Shown: positions 10,431 through 25,248 of the stretch, piece after piece
How positions within the stretch are numbered: position 1 is the first letter of the stretch
How the letters are laid out: each line of letters opens with the position of its first letter
Assembly (NCBI GenBank): GCA_964019165.1
Contig: OZ025273.1
Location: 13,260,214 to 13,324,213 of the forward strand
Reading direction: 5' to 3'
DNA from: Mastigias papua
Lineage: Eukaryota > Cnidaria > Scyphozoa > Rhizostomeae > Mastigiidae
Length of the DNA stretch: 64,000 bases
Notes under the pieces: model-generated
Databases searched by the model: none
Told to the model about the DNA's origin: nothing
What the model saw: only the letters and a program-made list of their open reading frames with translations
Made by a program: the position numbers and the translations under genes

Positions 10431-13400
10431 ACAGGTATAGAGTATGCGTTCATGGCGCTTAAACCATGAGATGTGAATGTGACTGGAGTAGTAAAACTAA
10501 CCGGGGGATGAAGCTTATTCGTCTAAATCGATGTTTATATAGGTGCCTGCTTTGTATATGTTTGCATTGATCATATTTCTGTTGGGAATAGCGATTTTTC
10601 GAGCAAGTGAAGGTTTGATGTGACAGTACATAGTAGCATAGCATTGAAAGAGTAGGTTGTACCGTTACCTATCATTGAGATCGGGCGTTAATTGACTTCC
10701 GTATGAATATGTGCACAACATCGATAACATTTCTGTGTGAAAGGGTGATAAATGACCATGTGAACAACCTTCTTGCACTACTGTCCTTATCTTACATCGC
10801 GTGTTCCTGTCTTCATTGTAAAGAGCGCCTTCGCAGTTACTGCCGCCATTTCGAGCTTAAACATTTTTCCATCTTGCTACAAACGCCTTCATTGTTATGT
10901 GCACAAGAGAGACTCGCAAAATCATCAACCAAAGGACGAGTCTCAGATTACAAACAGTCACTTTGATCTCTTGGACAATATCCTTCATTGTCCAAACTCA
11001 CCAGGGACTCAACATGGTCGGCTGGAGGACGAGTCTCAAATAGTATGACGGGCTAGGGGCTGGTGAATAGTATCGACTGCATGTCTGCATTTGGGGCTTG
11101 TGAGTTGCTCAATAGCATGCCTGTCATTTGGGCGTGCGAGTTGCACTGTAGCATTCCTGAGTGTGCGTTATTCAACAGCATGCCTGTCTTTCAACAGCAT
11201 ACCCGGATTTTTACCGTATAGGGCTATAACTATTATCACATTGTAACAGACTATACCTCAGAGTCAGAGTCCTTTGTCTTTCAAATATTGGTATATTCCA
11301 GAAAAATCAATGGCTGTGGTCCCTTTTAACCATGATTCAGCAACTATGGCCTGCAACATGTTATGAATTTGCTGTATTACAGAGGCGGCATTTGAACACC
11401 TTCTGTTGCAAAAAAAGCTAATGCTATTCTTTGGCATTGCCGCAAAGTTGAAACGCCCACAAATTACATCATTACTTTGGTTTTGCTTTTTAGCGCCCTT
11501 GTAAGCAGTTGTTTACAACGCGAAGCAAATACATTCATTATAGAAACAATAAAAAGAAATTGATAGACATCGAATTAGCTTTCATGTAAGATAATGATAC
11601 AGTTTGGAGCCTCAAATAGGCCTAGTTTGGCTGGCGCCATAGCAAGTAGGACGCAATATATCGTGAGAATATAAGGAAATAAATGCTAGAAAAAGTCAAA
11701 AGAGAAATTGCAAAATACAATACTTAACTTGAGATTGTGGACACCAATTGGCGCAGCCAGGCAATGCAAGGGATGCGAATGCAACACAATATATGTACCA
11801 TGGCATCAATCTCCGACTGGTTGACACAAGCACTAGCACACAACTGTTTCACATGCGCTGCGGCATACTTTCTCGTACAGCTCCCTAGGGAACTAAGCCG
11901 ATGACATAATAGAAGTCATGGTCTATTTGGGCATACACCTGAGCATTAAATATGTCAGGAATTCATTGATACATGTGGGTAACAGAGGCAAATTTTGTAA
12001 TAGCCAATAAACAGCGATCCTCAACAACCAATCAGAAACTTGAATGGTGACGCTATTTGTTTACAATTTCCCTGCCACCCCCTCGAGCAATGACAAAACA
12101 TAGCTGCATACAACAGGCCGTCATCAATACATACTCCCTTGAAACTCTCCCAGTTTCTGGTAGAATTTTGGTAAGACAATGAGCTATGAATTACTCGCGG
12201 ACAAGCTATGAATTACTCGCGGCCCAAAGCGATAGCTGCTTGAAAACTTTCTACCGCGATGTTCAAATTTCATCCCTCTTAAAGTGTATGTCAAATAGGT
12301 CTAGGAACGGGGGTGGGAGAGACAAAGTTGAAATTGAAAAAAGGAAATTAACTTCAAATTGAAGAGGCTATATTCACTAGGAGGACAAAAGTATTGCAAC
12401 GCCCTATTAAAAATGGCGGCCTTCTACAGGCCAACGGCCTAACCTTTGACATTCACATAACAAAATTATCCCAATGTAGGGGCTTCTTCCATCTTAACTT
12501 AGGCTGGAAAATATTCGTCATTCACTCCACTTCGAACCAAAACAAAATTTGTAACTCTATCGAGAATTATGACAAAAAGATTAACAACACTGTTGAAGGA
12601 GTCACGATAAATGTTTAGGCAGTGATTTTAGGAAGGTGGTAAGAAGAAGTAACGTTACAATACGCATGTTCTGAGAAAATAAATGGTATTTCACTGCCTA
12701 TTAAATCTGAAAATATAAAAGTTCATAAAAGAAAATAAGGTTGCTAATGATATTGCACTTCTCTTGAATGATATATCCACCAACCTCCATGTTATCATGA
12801 CATGTTGTTTGGTAACTATGGCCTGAATTATTACTTTTTCAGAAGCATATTGAGATACTACATTTGTCCAAAAATTGTATTTCTCAAAATTAACACATTT
12901 TTAGGAATATGATATATTCCTTGAAGATATTATATATTATTCATATATATAATATATTTCTCAAAAAGTACAAGCAAATTGGGTTGGTACCACAGTCCTA
13001 CAGCTGTGCAGCTTAATTATAGAGCAAAAATACCTCTATGAAACTAGCTGACTCTCAATTAACAGCTACGTATGGACCGGTTATTAATTTTTTCAGAGGA
13101 GGGGATGGAAGACATATAGGAGGGGGCTGAAATTCTGCACACTCAGAGGGAGAGGGAGTGAAAAATAAAGAGCATTTTAAAAGGAGTATGGTTTCTTCTG
13201 AAGTCCGGAGGTTGGGACCAAAATTTTTACATAAATCTGAAAGGGGAAAAAAATTTCATCAAACACAAGAGAATGTCTTCCACTCTTCTCCACAGGTGAT
13301 TAGTGACCCGTCTCCTATGTCCATGTCAAAAGTTGAGTTATACAACCAAGTTGCCTAGGTGCACTACGTGTAAGGTTCACGCCGAAGATTCACTCAGTTA

Positions 13401-15239
13401 CTTTGCAATCATGCCATTATGACACACATATAGGTCATGTTGTTATCGTGTCCTTGTACTGTAGCACTAAAATAACAAATTTTCACACCAGTGCTCCTAG
13501 AAAAAGATATAGTCCTCCTTGGGCATCTCCGGAGTTTTCCACATGGTATGCACATCAGCTTAGACGTATACAATCGGCAAGGATGCTACCTATATGTCTA
13601 CAGCTGACACACAACTACCTGATAATTGGCATCTATTTGAAAACTTCAAATATGCATAGATCTTTATTATCCACATTCGCACTACATCTCTAAAAAGTAC
13701 TTGGCCAATCCTGTAGAAGATTAATGTTTCAATTAAAAGTACTTGTCATAAGTGGTTCAAATAGCTATGAAACAAACAAACTTGACTTACTTTGTGGATA
13801 TTTTATCTTTAGTTAACTGCATGGATATCTCGGGCGATTAAATTGCAGGATACAAACCCCAAGGCCTGCATAGCAAACTTATTGAAAAGCGACGGAATCA
13901 CAACAAAAAAGGTAATTTTCAAACTTTCAGGCACTTACCGATCATCTTATCCCTTCACCACACCGAAAATTCCATTTTATAGTCTACATAGGATCACTAT
14001 TAGCCGAAATAGATTGAAAACAACATATGACGGCATACCCCTCAACAATCTTTTGCTAACGTGTTGCTAAAATCTTTACTCCACATGGGTATTACATACC
14101 AGGCAAAAGCGAAACAATAGAGCGCGCATTCTAGTTCTCCTATTTCTATGGGTTTTCTCCGTCTCATGTACAAATATGATATTTATAAATCACAAGCATC
14201 AATATTACTGTCATTACACCTATGGTTTTGCGTATTATAGGCAATTTATGCAGGAATCTGTGTGAGTTCCGGACCTGCTGGTCAGATTGATGGCCAGGAT
14301 TTAAGCCTGGAAACCAGGATTATATATTACCCCCTGGATAGCTGGAAGTCTAATGACGCAAATCTATGTAACAATGCATTTAAAGGATATAGTTCTTTTA
14401 TGAATCTGAGGTAACTTTTAATGCCCATTCCAAAAATATATTCAGATTTGAAATTTGAAGAAATTGATATTTTCTGACCGTGACCTATGACGTAATTGCC
14501 TGCCACATTGTCACGTAAGAATGGTCCATTTATAGAACCTTCCCAACTCGAAATTATGATCCCATACTTCTAATCTTTCATTCTAGACTTCAAAATTGTT
14601 GGTTACCAAGACCCTTAGGTTGTTATAGGGATTTCCCTGTCTGACACTAGCATTATTCATTGTCTTGGTGGTTTTTTGTAAATTTCTCAGAGAACCTCCC
14701 CATTCCAACCCCCCTATACACTACACTCAGTCCTACCTGCATGTGGTAGTCATGGGGTATATTTGGTGTGCTTTGACAGTCATGGCCAACATAAAGTTGG
14801 CACCTACATAATCTTGTTTCTGTCTGGTACACCTTATTACCACCGAATAAGTCATTTATCGTAATTCTAGTCAGTTGCAACGCCTGGTATTTTCTTATTT
14901 CGTTGTATTTAAGTTTATACGTAATTACATCCTGTTCTGGTATGTTTAATTTAATATCTTTAGTTACACATGCCACTGGCTCCTTTCACCATGCAGAAAA
15001 TCCACTGCAGCGTGAGGGCCACCAGATAGCCATGCGCAAATATCTATCACCTTGTTACAATCCAGACCGGCCCCTTTCACACTGCAGCCAAACAAGAATT
15101 GTTGGAACCTCAGGGCCACCGTCAGTTACAGCTATACTCGAATACATTATGAATTACTTACAATTACCTGATTTTGAATTGAACTTACAGTGTAAAGTTT
15201 GTAATTAGATAAGAACCAAATACCGCTAAATGCAGGTTT
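10431..15239. other. No supported gene; minor repeats only
   Basis: Short ORFs only, none recognised. Small local duplications are seen, for example aagctatgaattactcgcgg twice near 12180-12227, and imperfect ~45-bp units near 11080-11210 containing agcatgcctgtc. A 107-codon minus ORF at 14653-14976 next to the polymerase remnant is unassigned. Confidence 0.5.
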
Positions 15240-15254
15240 TTTTTGTGTCCAAGC

Positions 15255-15855
15255 TTAAAGTGAAACGCCGCACTGTGTTAATATTGTTTTACATAAACAT
15301 TGGAAATTATTTTGTTTAAGTAATTCTGATGAATATTCAGATGTATCAAAATATTCTTTCAAATCATTTTTAACATAAGCAAAGAAATTTTTAGTTTGTA
15401 TTTCAAATATGTAAGAGACTGTATCAGTATATAATAGTTCTAATGACTGGAATTTAGGTTTCAAATATCTATAATGAAATAATACATTTTATATATGTTG
15501 ACAGTTCAAGTATACACATTCCAACATAAATTGGTTTATTTATTTCAATTGATGTTCTCCTTCTATGTACACACACTAATGTATCACTAAATATTACTCT
15601 TGATTCATATTCTGGTAAATAAGCAAGTATTTTAATTATTTGCATCAATCTCATTATTTACTATATCAAAATGTATTCTTTTGTAACATTTTCCATTGTT
15701 TTACCATAAGCACTGTTATTCAGTAATTCATAAAAATCTTTAGAAATGACCTTTTACTTTTCTGTCTAATTTTTGTATTTTTCAATATATGGTTCTAAAC
15801 ATTCGGATTATGTAAATGATAACTCTCTATGGTCGCTGTTGTGTTTAGACATAAA
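15255..15855 (-). pseudogene. polB: Family-B DNA polymerase (Polinton/Maverick type), C-terminal part, degraded
   Basis: The minus strand reads NKPIYVGMCILELS (15469-15654), then after a frameshift near 15470 KPKFQSLELLYTDTVSYIFE (15255-15464). These match the order of a protein-primed family-B polymerase near its last catalytic motif: a 'NKP-YVG-CILDLSK' block followed by the metal-binding YxDTDS motif. Here the motif reads YTDTVS, so one catalytic Asp is lost. Frameshifts and stops make it a pseudogene. It is separated from its N-terminal part (18943-20350) by the RTE-type LINE. Confidence 0.75.
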
Positions 15856-15865
15856 GATATATATA
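15856..15865. repeat. Target-site duplication of the RTE LINE (low side)
   Basis: GATATATATA, identical to 18933-18942 on the other side of the LINE. Confidence 0.8.
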
Positions 15866-18800
15866 GGTCTTCTTCTTCTTCTTCTACTGGCTTATCCCAC
15901 TCTAAGTGGGGTCACCGATGTGGATCCGCCGTCTCCAGTTTGGCCTCTCCAGGGCATCCTTCTCCATCACGCCAGCCACCCTTAAATCCTCCCTCACACA
16001 GTCCATCCAACGCCGCTTTGGCCGGCCTCTTCCCCTCGTTCCAACCACCACCCTCCTCGTCCGCAGTCCTACATATTCCTCATCCCTTCCGCAGCACATG
16101 TCCATACCATCTGAGCCTGGTCTCCCTCAACTTCCCACTCATCTCACCGACCTTCAAAGATGTTCTGATGATATCATTTCTCACTCTGTCCATCCTTGTT
16201 TTACCCACGCTGAATCGCAGCATTCTCATCTCGGCAACTTCCATTTTCTTTTCTTGCGCCTTCGTGACTGCTACTGCCTCCATGCCATAGAGCATCGCTG
16301 GTCGAACCATTGTCGTAAACATCCTCCCCTTCACCTTCCCTGGTACGTGTCGGTCGCGCATCACCCCTGTAATCCTTCTCCATGCTGCCCATCCTGCCTG
16401 AATCCTTTTAACCAACTCCTTGTCCAAACCTCCTGACTGTTGTACTGTTGACCCCAAGTACTTGAACTCCTCAGCTTTCTTAAGCCTTTCTCCTTCCATC
16501 CAAACCTCTCCTGCGGTGCCGGGCTCGCCCATGCACAAGTACTCCGTTTTCTGTCTTCTCACCTTCAGTCCTCTTTTCTCCATTTCTCTACACCACTCCT
16601 CCAGATGTTCCTCTACTTCCTCACATGAGTTGCCACAAAGAGCGACATCATCCGCGAACATCATGTCCCATGGTGCCACATTCTGGATCAATTCTGTAAG
16701 GCTGTCCATCACAATTGCAAACAGAAAGGGGCAGAGTGCTGAACCCTGGTGCAGTCCCACCTTCACATAGAAGTCTGTTGTTGTTCCTACTGCACTTCTC
16801 ACTCTCGTCTTATAGTTCTCGTACATGTCTTGGATCAGCCAGATGTACTTCTTCTCCACATCCTTCAGTTTGAGGCAGTTCCATATCTCTTGTCTTGGAA
16901 CTCTGTCATACGCCTTCTCCAAATCGATGAACACACAGTGTAGATCTTTGCTTCCTTCTCTGTACTTCTCTATCAGCTGCCTCAATGCGAAAATTGCATC
17001 TGTTGTACTTCTCCCTGGCATGAAGCCGAACTGATGGTCAGATATCGATACCCCCTCCCTCAACCTCTTCTCTATTACCCTTTTCCACATCGTCAATGTG
17101 TGTGCCATCAGGTTTATTCCTCTGCAATTTCCACAATCTAGGATATTGCCCTTGTTTTTGAAGACTGGTACCAGGATGCTATCTCTCCATTCCTCTGACA
17201 TCTTTTCCGTTTCCATTATCTCTGTGAGGATATTAACAGCGTCTCTACTCCAACTTCACCAAGCACTCTCCAAGCCTCAATCGGGATGTCATCGGGTCCT
17301 ACTGCTTTTCCCTTCTTTATTTTCCTCAGTGCTTCCAGTACTTCAGTTATTTCTATCACTGCCACTTGTCTCTCTGCCGCTGGTGGTATCACTCTCTCAA
17401 TTCTGTCGTTCCATCTCATCTTTACCTAATCCTCCTCCACCAGTACCGTGCCATCACTACTTTTGACCTATCGGCCTTGATAGACACCCTGCGACTCCTT
17501 ATTCTTCTGCTTCGCAATTCTGATTGCTTTATACATTCCGTCTTCACCCTCTGCCAGACTTTTGTAGAGGTCCTTGTGCACTTCATTCTTCGCTTTCGCC
17601 ACTGCCCTCTTGGCAGCCTTGTTTGCCAGTTTGTAACTCTCAATCGTTTCCGCATTTCTATTCAAGTCTCGCTCCTTCTTCTTTGCCTTCTTTGTCTTGA
17701 TGGACTCTTGCACTTCCTCATTCCACCACCATGTCTCTTCTTTCTTCCCTACCTTTCCTGATGTCCTGCCAAGTACTTCCACAACTGTCTCTCTTACTCC
17801 TTTACTAGCTCTCTCCCATGTGTTTGACCCCTCAGTATCCAATATCGCCTTCATCTTGTCCACAGACTTCACCCTGGGTTCTTCTAGGTTCAGTTTCCAA
17901 CACTTGGTTGTCTTGACCTTCACCGGTGTCTGCTTCCCATTGGTTTTTATGACCGTTCTGCACACCACAACTTTATGTTGTTTAGCCACCAATTCTCCTG
18001 GTAATACATAGCAATCTTGTAAATTGTGCATCTCCCTTCTTCGACAAAGGATGTAATCAACTTGCGAGTTCTTGTCACCACTGGTGTATGTTATCTTCCT
18101 TGCCAGCCTTTTCTTGGAGTACGTGTTGGTGACTGCAAGGTTGTTAACTGCTGCAAACTCCACAATCCTATCATCTTCATCATTTCTCCTTCCAACCCTA
18201 TGTTCTCCAATGTTCAATTCTACTCCCACGTTTCCTTCTCCCACATATCCATTGAAATCCGCTCCTATCCATACATTTGCCCCGTCTGCCTGTTTCTGCA
18301 TCACTTCACCCATCAGCTCCCAGAAATCGTCCTTATCTTGGTCACAGCAGCCAACTTGGAGGGCATAAGCACTGACTACATTTATTTCCACTTTGTTCAC
18401 GTTCAGTCTCATCCAGATGACTCTGTCTGACTATCTGTTCACTTTTAGTACATTCTTCTTCATTGCCGGACTCAGTAGGATTCCAACGCCGTTGTTCTTA
18501 CCATCTTCACCAACGTAGTACAGTTTGTAGCCATTCCCCATCTCTCTTGCTTTAGCGCCCTCCCACCTGGTCTCTTGTACACACAGTATGTCCATGCCTT
18601 TCCGCTCATCGTACCCACGTTCAGCGTCCCAATGACTACCTTCCTCCTTGTCTCCACTTGGCGCCTCTCTCCTCCTCAGAGCTATCTTCTTTAGCCGCAC
18701 CCGCTCTTGATACGGTAGCTATAGCCCATTTGTCACAGCATCACGGCGATCACGCTGTGCGACGCTTCTGGGGAACGCCCTAGCATGGTCTCGGTTACTT

Positions 18801-18932
18801 TGGGTCCACATCTCATGATGATTCGGCAGTTTTACGGTCGGATGCCTTTCCTGCCACCAACCCTCCCCATTTATCCGGGCTTGGGACCAGTACCGAGTTT
18901 GCACTGGCTTGTACAAACCCAGTGGCTAGGTT
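15866..18932 (-). mobile_element. Nearly full-length RTE-type LINE
   Basis: The ~3.07-kb element is bounded by the 10-bp duplication GATATATATA. On the minus strand the 5' end (18932-18720) is an untranslated leader containing cccggataaatggggaggg and ggcatccgaccgtaaaa, wording seen in RTE elements annotated as craniofacial-development-protein-2-like in many animals. The 3' end is a short (GAA)n-type tail at 15866-15885. The combination of a single ORF, an APE endonuclease plus RT, a microsatellite tail and ~3 kb length fits the RTE clade. Confidence 0.85.
15890..18700 (-). pseudogene. RTE LINE polyprotein: APE endonuclease and reverse transcriptase, with stops and frameshifts
   Basis: The endonuclease lies at 18700-17900 (DILCVQETRWEG, GADFNGYVGEGN, DYILCRRREMHN). 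The reverse transcriptase lies at about 17420-16600 (AVGPDDIPIEAW, FGFMPGRSTTDAIF, FIDLEKAYDRVPR, the catalytic box FADDVALCG). A typical C-terminal tail follows (RWYGHVLRKG, GTRGRGRPKRRWMDCV). Damage visible: an in-frame TAG at 18431 (probably from CAG), TAG at 17468, a further stop near 17428, a frameshift near 17218, and another near 16100. The catalytic residues themselves are kept, so the element looks moderately young. Confidence 0.9.
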
Positions 18933-18942
18933 GATATATATA
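18933..18942. repeat. Target-site duplication of the RTE LINE (high side)
   Basis: GATATATATA, matching 15856-15865. Confidence 0.8.
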
Positions 18943-20350
18943 ATTCTAAATAAGCTAATTGTACAATGCAATTTTGTTATAATTTAAATTTGAATTAATT
19001 TCTCTACTTGACATTCTGGAAGTTTAATTCTTTCAGGTGCAAGTGGATAATCACTATGATAATTGGATAATATCACCTTCAACATTTGACAATTCACATA
19101 TAGATAGGTATATATTATAATCTGATAGATTACGAAAAAATACTAGAATAAATGATAGACTTTTTCTGTTAATATTGAATATATTACGTGCTGCGCCTAA
19201 ATATTTACCTGCTGCATGACAATGATCTCTTGCTTTATAACTTACACTTTATGTCTATTACAAACTAAACATGCAATTTCAATATAATCTTTAGCCTTTT
19301 TATCAATACATGTATATGCTTGATCTATTTTCCATTTTTCATGCATAGGACCATTTCTGTTCTTATAAAATTCTCAAATGGTTTCATGCATAAACAAAAC
19401 ATTTTTCAATTTTTAAATCCTTTAACTGTTAACAAATCTATTAGATTTGACACTCTTTAAAATATTTTAATAATTTTACTAATTATACTATTACAAAATA
19501 CTGTTGAAACGTCTGATCCTCTATTTAAAATTGGATCAATATGATAACAAAATCCACATGGTTGATGGTCTTGTATCACTTCTGTTTTTGCACTTACTGA
19601 TTTTTATGTTTTGGTAATATACATTCAAAATTAGAATATATAACATAAGGTAATTTATAACTTTATTGAAATTTGAAAAATTAGTAAAAGGTTTTTCAAG
19701 TAGTTCAACATTTCCAGCATCAAGTCTATTTCAATATTTTAAATGATTCTCAAGTGTTTTTCCTTAATTTTTTATTGAAAAACCACTTAAGCATCTAAAA
19801 CAGTAGTCCATTTTACATTTATTTATTTCTCCTTTTGTGTGATTTGAAAGTACAGCTGAATAATCATGTATATATACATAATATATTTCACCTTTTGTGG
19901 GTACTAATTATTTTATTGCTTCTTCATCATTCTTTGAAATTAATGAGATAGTTGGCTTCTTTTTAATTATATGAATATAAATTTATACTTAATTTATCTA
20001 GTTTTCCAAATTTCTGATATTTCTTCCTGTTGATTTAATTGGGAGTTCAAAATCATTAAATTTTAATTCATTTCACCATTTTGAGTATGACGAAGGTCTA
20101 CCTCCATGATGTTTTAAATAATTATAATATAAAGCAGAAAATACGGCATATTTAAAACATTCATTATCTTTATTTTTTACATTAAATATACTTCCTTTAT
20201 ACAACTCTTTTGGTGTAGGACTATATGACCTTCCTGAAATAGGATTAAAATTATCTATTATTGATGCAAAACGATTTGATGCAATCTTTTGATAAATTTA
20301 ATTGTCCAAAATTCTCATCAAATATTATTTTTTTTTTATCTAATTCATTA
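18943..20350 (-). pseudogene. polB: Family-B DNA polymerase (Polinton/Maverick type), N-terminal part, heavily degraded
   Basis: Minus-strand reading in shifting frames gives SGRSYSPTPKELYKGS, then NVKNKDNECFKYAVFSALY (about 20130-20250), then YIHDYSAVLSNHTKGE and CFRCLSGF (about 19780-19900). The block DHCHAAGKYLGAARNIFNIN follows at about 19140-19260. In Polinton-type polymerases the same blocks occur in this order, 'DNECF-WAV', a zinc-finger-like 'CLRCL', and 'DHCH-TGKYRGAAHN-CNLN'. Many stops and frameshifts show it is dead. Together with 15255-15855 it is one polymerase gene split by the RTE insertion. Confidence 0.75.
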
Positions 20351-20628
20351 TCATACCATTCAGGGGCGGATCTAGAGGGTTGCGGGCGTTGCTTAAGCGA
20401 CAGTCAGATTTCAAGTACCATATTTATTTGATCTACCTTCAGGACCTAAGTGCGAAATAAAAGTAAGGATATCAATGCTTTTAAAGTCATTAGTTCCCTT
20501 CCTCTTTGCACCCAAGTTTATCATGGAACGATTAACGGAATGGATTAGTTTTCAATTTTAAATCAATCAGATGCAGTATTTTAGGGTAGAACAACCAGTG
20601 AGTTAACAAAACATTCATATTTCAAAAA

Positions 20629-20855
20629 CTGGCGGGAGCCATAGTAGTCCATGTTTTGTTGAGCTTTTCTGTGACGGGAGCCATGGTCAGCAACATATTA
20701 AGTACAAATGCTAGCTCCCTACCAATCAGAACTTTGCATTTACATCCAAGTTTTGGCGTGAGTCATGGTGAGCAACATTACAATGTAAAATTTTGCTCTT
20801 CCACCAATCATAAGCTCAAATGAAGTAGCTGAGGTTCTGGCGTGAGCCACGGTGG
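20629..20855. repeat. Four irregularly spaced copies of a gGCGkGAGCCATGGTg-like motif
   Basis: Copies lie near 20629, 20672, 20753 and 20838, the middle two followed by cagcaacat or gagcaacat. A fifth similar block is at 27893-27918 inside the Tc1-like element. Function unknown. Confidence 0.5.
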
Positions 20856-20955
20856 TATTTTGAACAGTAAAATATCATGAATTAAGAATCCATGGACTGA
20901 CTGGAATAAGTCTTAAAACGAGGCTCACTGCAGGATGCTTTCACAATCCTGTAAA

Positions 20956-21187
20956 ATGGCTACTCGCTGTAACTCCGATCTATTAACAGAAATTTCTGAA
21001 GCACTATGCAGCGGTTGCAAGCCAACAGAGATCAAACATTGTGAATATAAGTTGTTTCCTATTATACAAGATGATTGGCTTAATTTTGACACACAGATGG
21101 CCCGATCTAGTAGAGTGTCATTTCTTAATGGTGCAGTTCCAAGTGTGTTAGACATGTTAAGATCAGAAAATCACAAGCCTGCCAAGT
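20956..21187 (+). CDS. Possible host coding exon (unidentified)
   Basis: An open frame starts at ATG 20956 (MATRCNSDLLTEISEALCSG) and runs to a good splice-donor context, cctgccaa|gtatgtg near 21187. The frame stops 17 bp into the putative intron. The peptide has a balanced composition, unlike the AT-driven ORFs around it, but no family is recognised. It could be a first coding exon of a gene continuing downstream; no second exon was found. The reverse strand is also open here, which weakens the case. Confidence 0.25.
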
Positions 21188-21204
21188 ATGTGTCAAGATT
21201 CTAA

Positions 21205-22475
21205 TTTATTTAATATGTTCATCCTTACTAATGTCAGCTAATTTGAACAAAACTTTTAATCGCTCCAAGGTTAGAACTCCAAAGCCTTTCATTAGCAATT
21301 TTCCCTGTGTCGTTGGTATTGCCAGGAATTCTTACTTCACCCTACTTGTATCTAAATAAGCTTGAATCTAAGCAATACCTTAATGAATATAAACAAATAA
21401 TATCAGGAATTTCTGGGATTTACTATATCGTCAAACAGTATTGCTGGATGTCTGCATTTGAGTATAGTATCTGATATGGCTTTCTTGACATTATGGTATG
21501 TTCAGTTATACACCCAGTGCAAAAAGCTACTTCCTTTGATAGCATTGTCACAATGGATTCAAGTGGTGGGAAGGATCCACTAAATTACCTAGAGTATATA
21601 GCTTTGGTTTTGCTATGTATTTGACTCTTGTGACTCACTTGAAGTGTAGCTTGCTCCTACAGTGAAATGCTGTAATGGTGTTATTTATACTTCTATTATT
21701 TGATTTTGAAAAATTAGTTTAATGCTATCTCAACTGCCAGTGATATTGTTTGTATCAACCTCAAGTATACACTCAATGCAAAACTATGTGCAAATTTTTT
21801 TGTGCTAACTTGAATAGCGCTTTTTTTTCCAATTCAATTTTTGGAGGATTGCATTTCTGGGCTTATCTGTTTACAAATAATTTAGAATTATTATCTCATT
21901 GCAACTCAGGTTGCAGCATTATTATGGTAAAATATGTGTATAGTGTTAACTTTGGCCTTGTATCTTTGTAGTATTCTGCTATTCATCAGTACCTATTAGC
22001 TTTTTATCTATAGAACCATGGAAGATGCTTATTGCTTAATTCCCTACAATGCAACTTCTGTTGCAGTGCTTGGCAATGAAACATTGCTCACTTTTTTAAG
22101 ATGTAATGCAGGCATCAGTCTACAATTCATCTCTTTTACCTAAACATCCAGTTATCGAGCAGCAACACAAAGCTGATGGTAATAAAAGCTTGCAAAATAC
22201 ATTTGCTAATGCCTACAAAAATTACCATTCTTTGCAAGAGAAACCTTGATGCTTATTATGGGTCATGCTGATGAATATTGCACTGATCAAGGTTATTTTA
22301 AACCTGTACTTATCAATACAGCAATGTTAGATTTAGCATACAATCAGAGTAAAAGTATTTACATTGGCACAATTCCTGCTATTTTCCTGCCCAGCCATGT
22401 CTGAAAATATTGGGACAAACACTGACCAATCTTAGTATCTCAGTTTGCTCTGCTGTCCTGCCAAATAAATAACTA
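21205..22475. other. No supported gene
   Basis: AT-rich sequence with short ORFs only and no clear repeat structure. It leads into the first (TA)n array. Confidence 0.5.
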
Positions 22476-23286
<811 letters not shown>

Positions 23287-23344
23287 AACGAAAGGCGATA
23301 CCTCAACTGCATCTTTTACTGCTCGACAATTGAATGGAGCATTA

Positions 23345-23476
23345 TAAAAATAATAATAAAAGTTATACCATACTGTCATACGTGACCGTCGGTTCCATGT
23401 CTCCAATCTCAAGATTGGAGACATGAAACCGACGGTCGCGTATGACAGTATGGTATAACTTTTATTATTATTCTTA
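23345..23476. repeat. Near-perfect 132-bp palindrome between two TA arrays
   Basis: Arms 23345-23409 and 23412-23476 pair around a 2-nt centre (ctccaatct-ca-agattggag). Only a few mismatches are present. Confidence 0.9.
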
Positions 23477-24807
<1,331 letters not shown>

Positions 24808-25248
24808 CTTCCTTCATGAAAGTGCTTGGGCACTTTCAAATTTGGTTACAAATTCTCTACGAGAAATTTTTCTCTACAAATGTCAAATGGGCAGCCATGG
24901 TATGGAGAGCAGCAGACTTCAATATATAAAGTTTAAAAGCTTCTAACATATTTCTCCGTTTTTATGAGAAAACACTGTTTCTAACCTATATTTGTAAGTC
25001 AGCTCTTTCGGTTTAGTGTTACTCTCTTGACAAAAAAAGCTTTCGAGCGTCTGCATACATTCTGATAAAGTCAAAAGTGCTTTACTAGCAAGTAAATCTA
25101 AAAGCTGAAGATAGTTCAAGTAAAGTATAGGGACATTTGATAAGGGACGCTTCATGAAAATTTCTTTTGCAATTTGTAAACAAAATTTTTCTCGCATAGA
25201 CTTTGCACCCAAATTCGAAAGTGTCCGGGTACTTTCGTGATGGAAGTG
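24808..25248. repeat. Inverted-repeat element with ~75-bp arms
   Basis: The left arm (about 24808-24885, ttccttcatgaaagtgcttg onward) matches the reverse complement of the right arm (about 25173-25247). Each arm contains its own small palindrome (gaaagtg....cacttt on the left, gaaagt....actttc on the right). No flanking duplication was resolved. The interior and right arm are covered by an open minus frame. Confidence 0.65.

Noticed and set aside
12374..12420. Tc1-like end (caaaagtattgcaacgccct)
   Set aside because: Single end only; no partner inverted repeat or TA pair was located.
16080..18430. Plus-strand ORFs over the RTE LINE
   Set aside because: Shadows of the minus-strand LINE coding sequence.
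20359..20400. hAT-like terminus (caggggcggatctagaggg)
   Set aside because: Wording resembles hAT ends, but no partner end or 8-bp duplication was found nearby.
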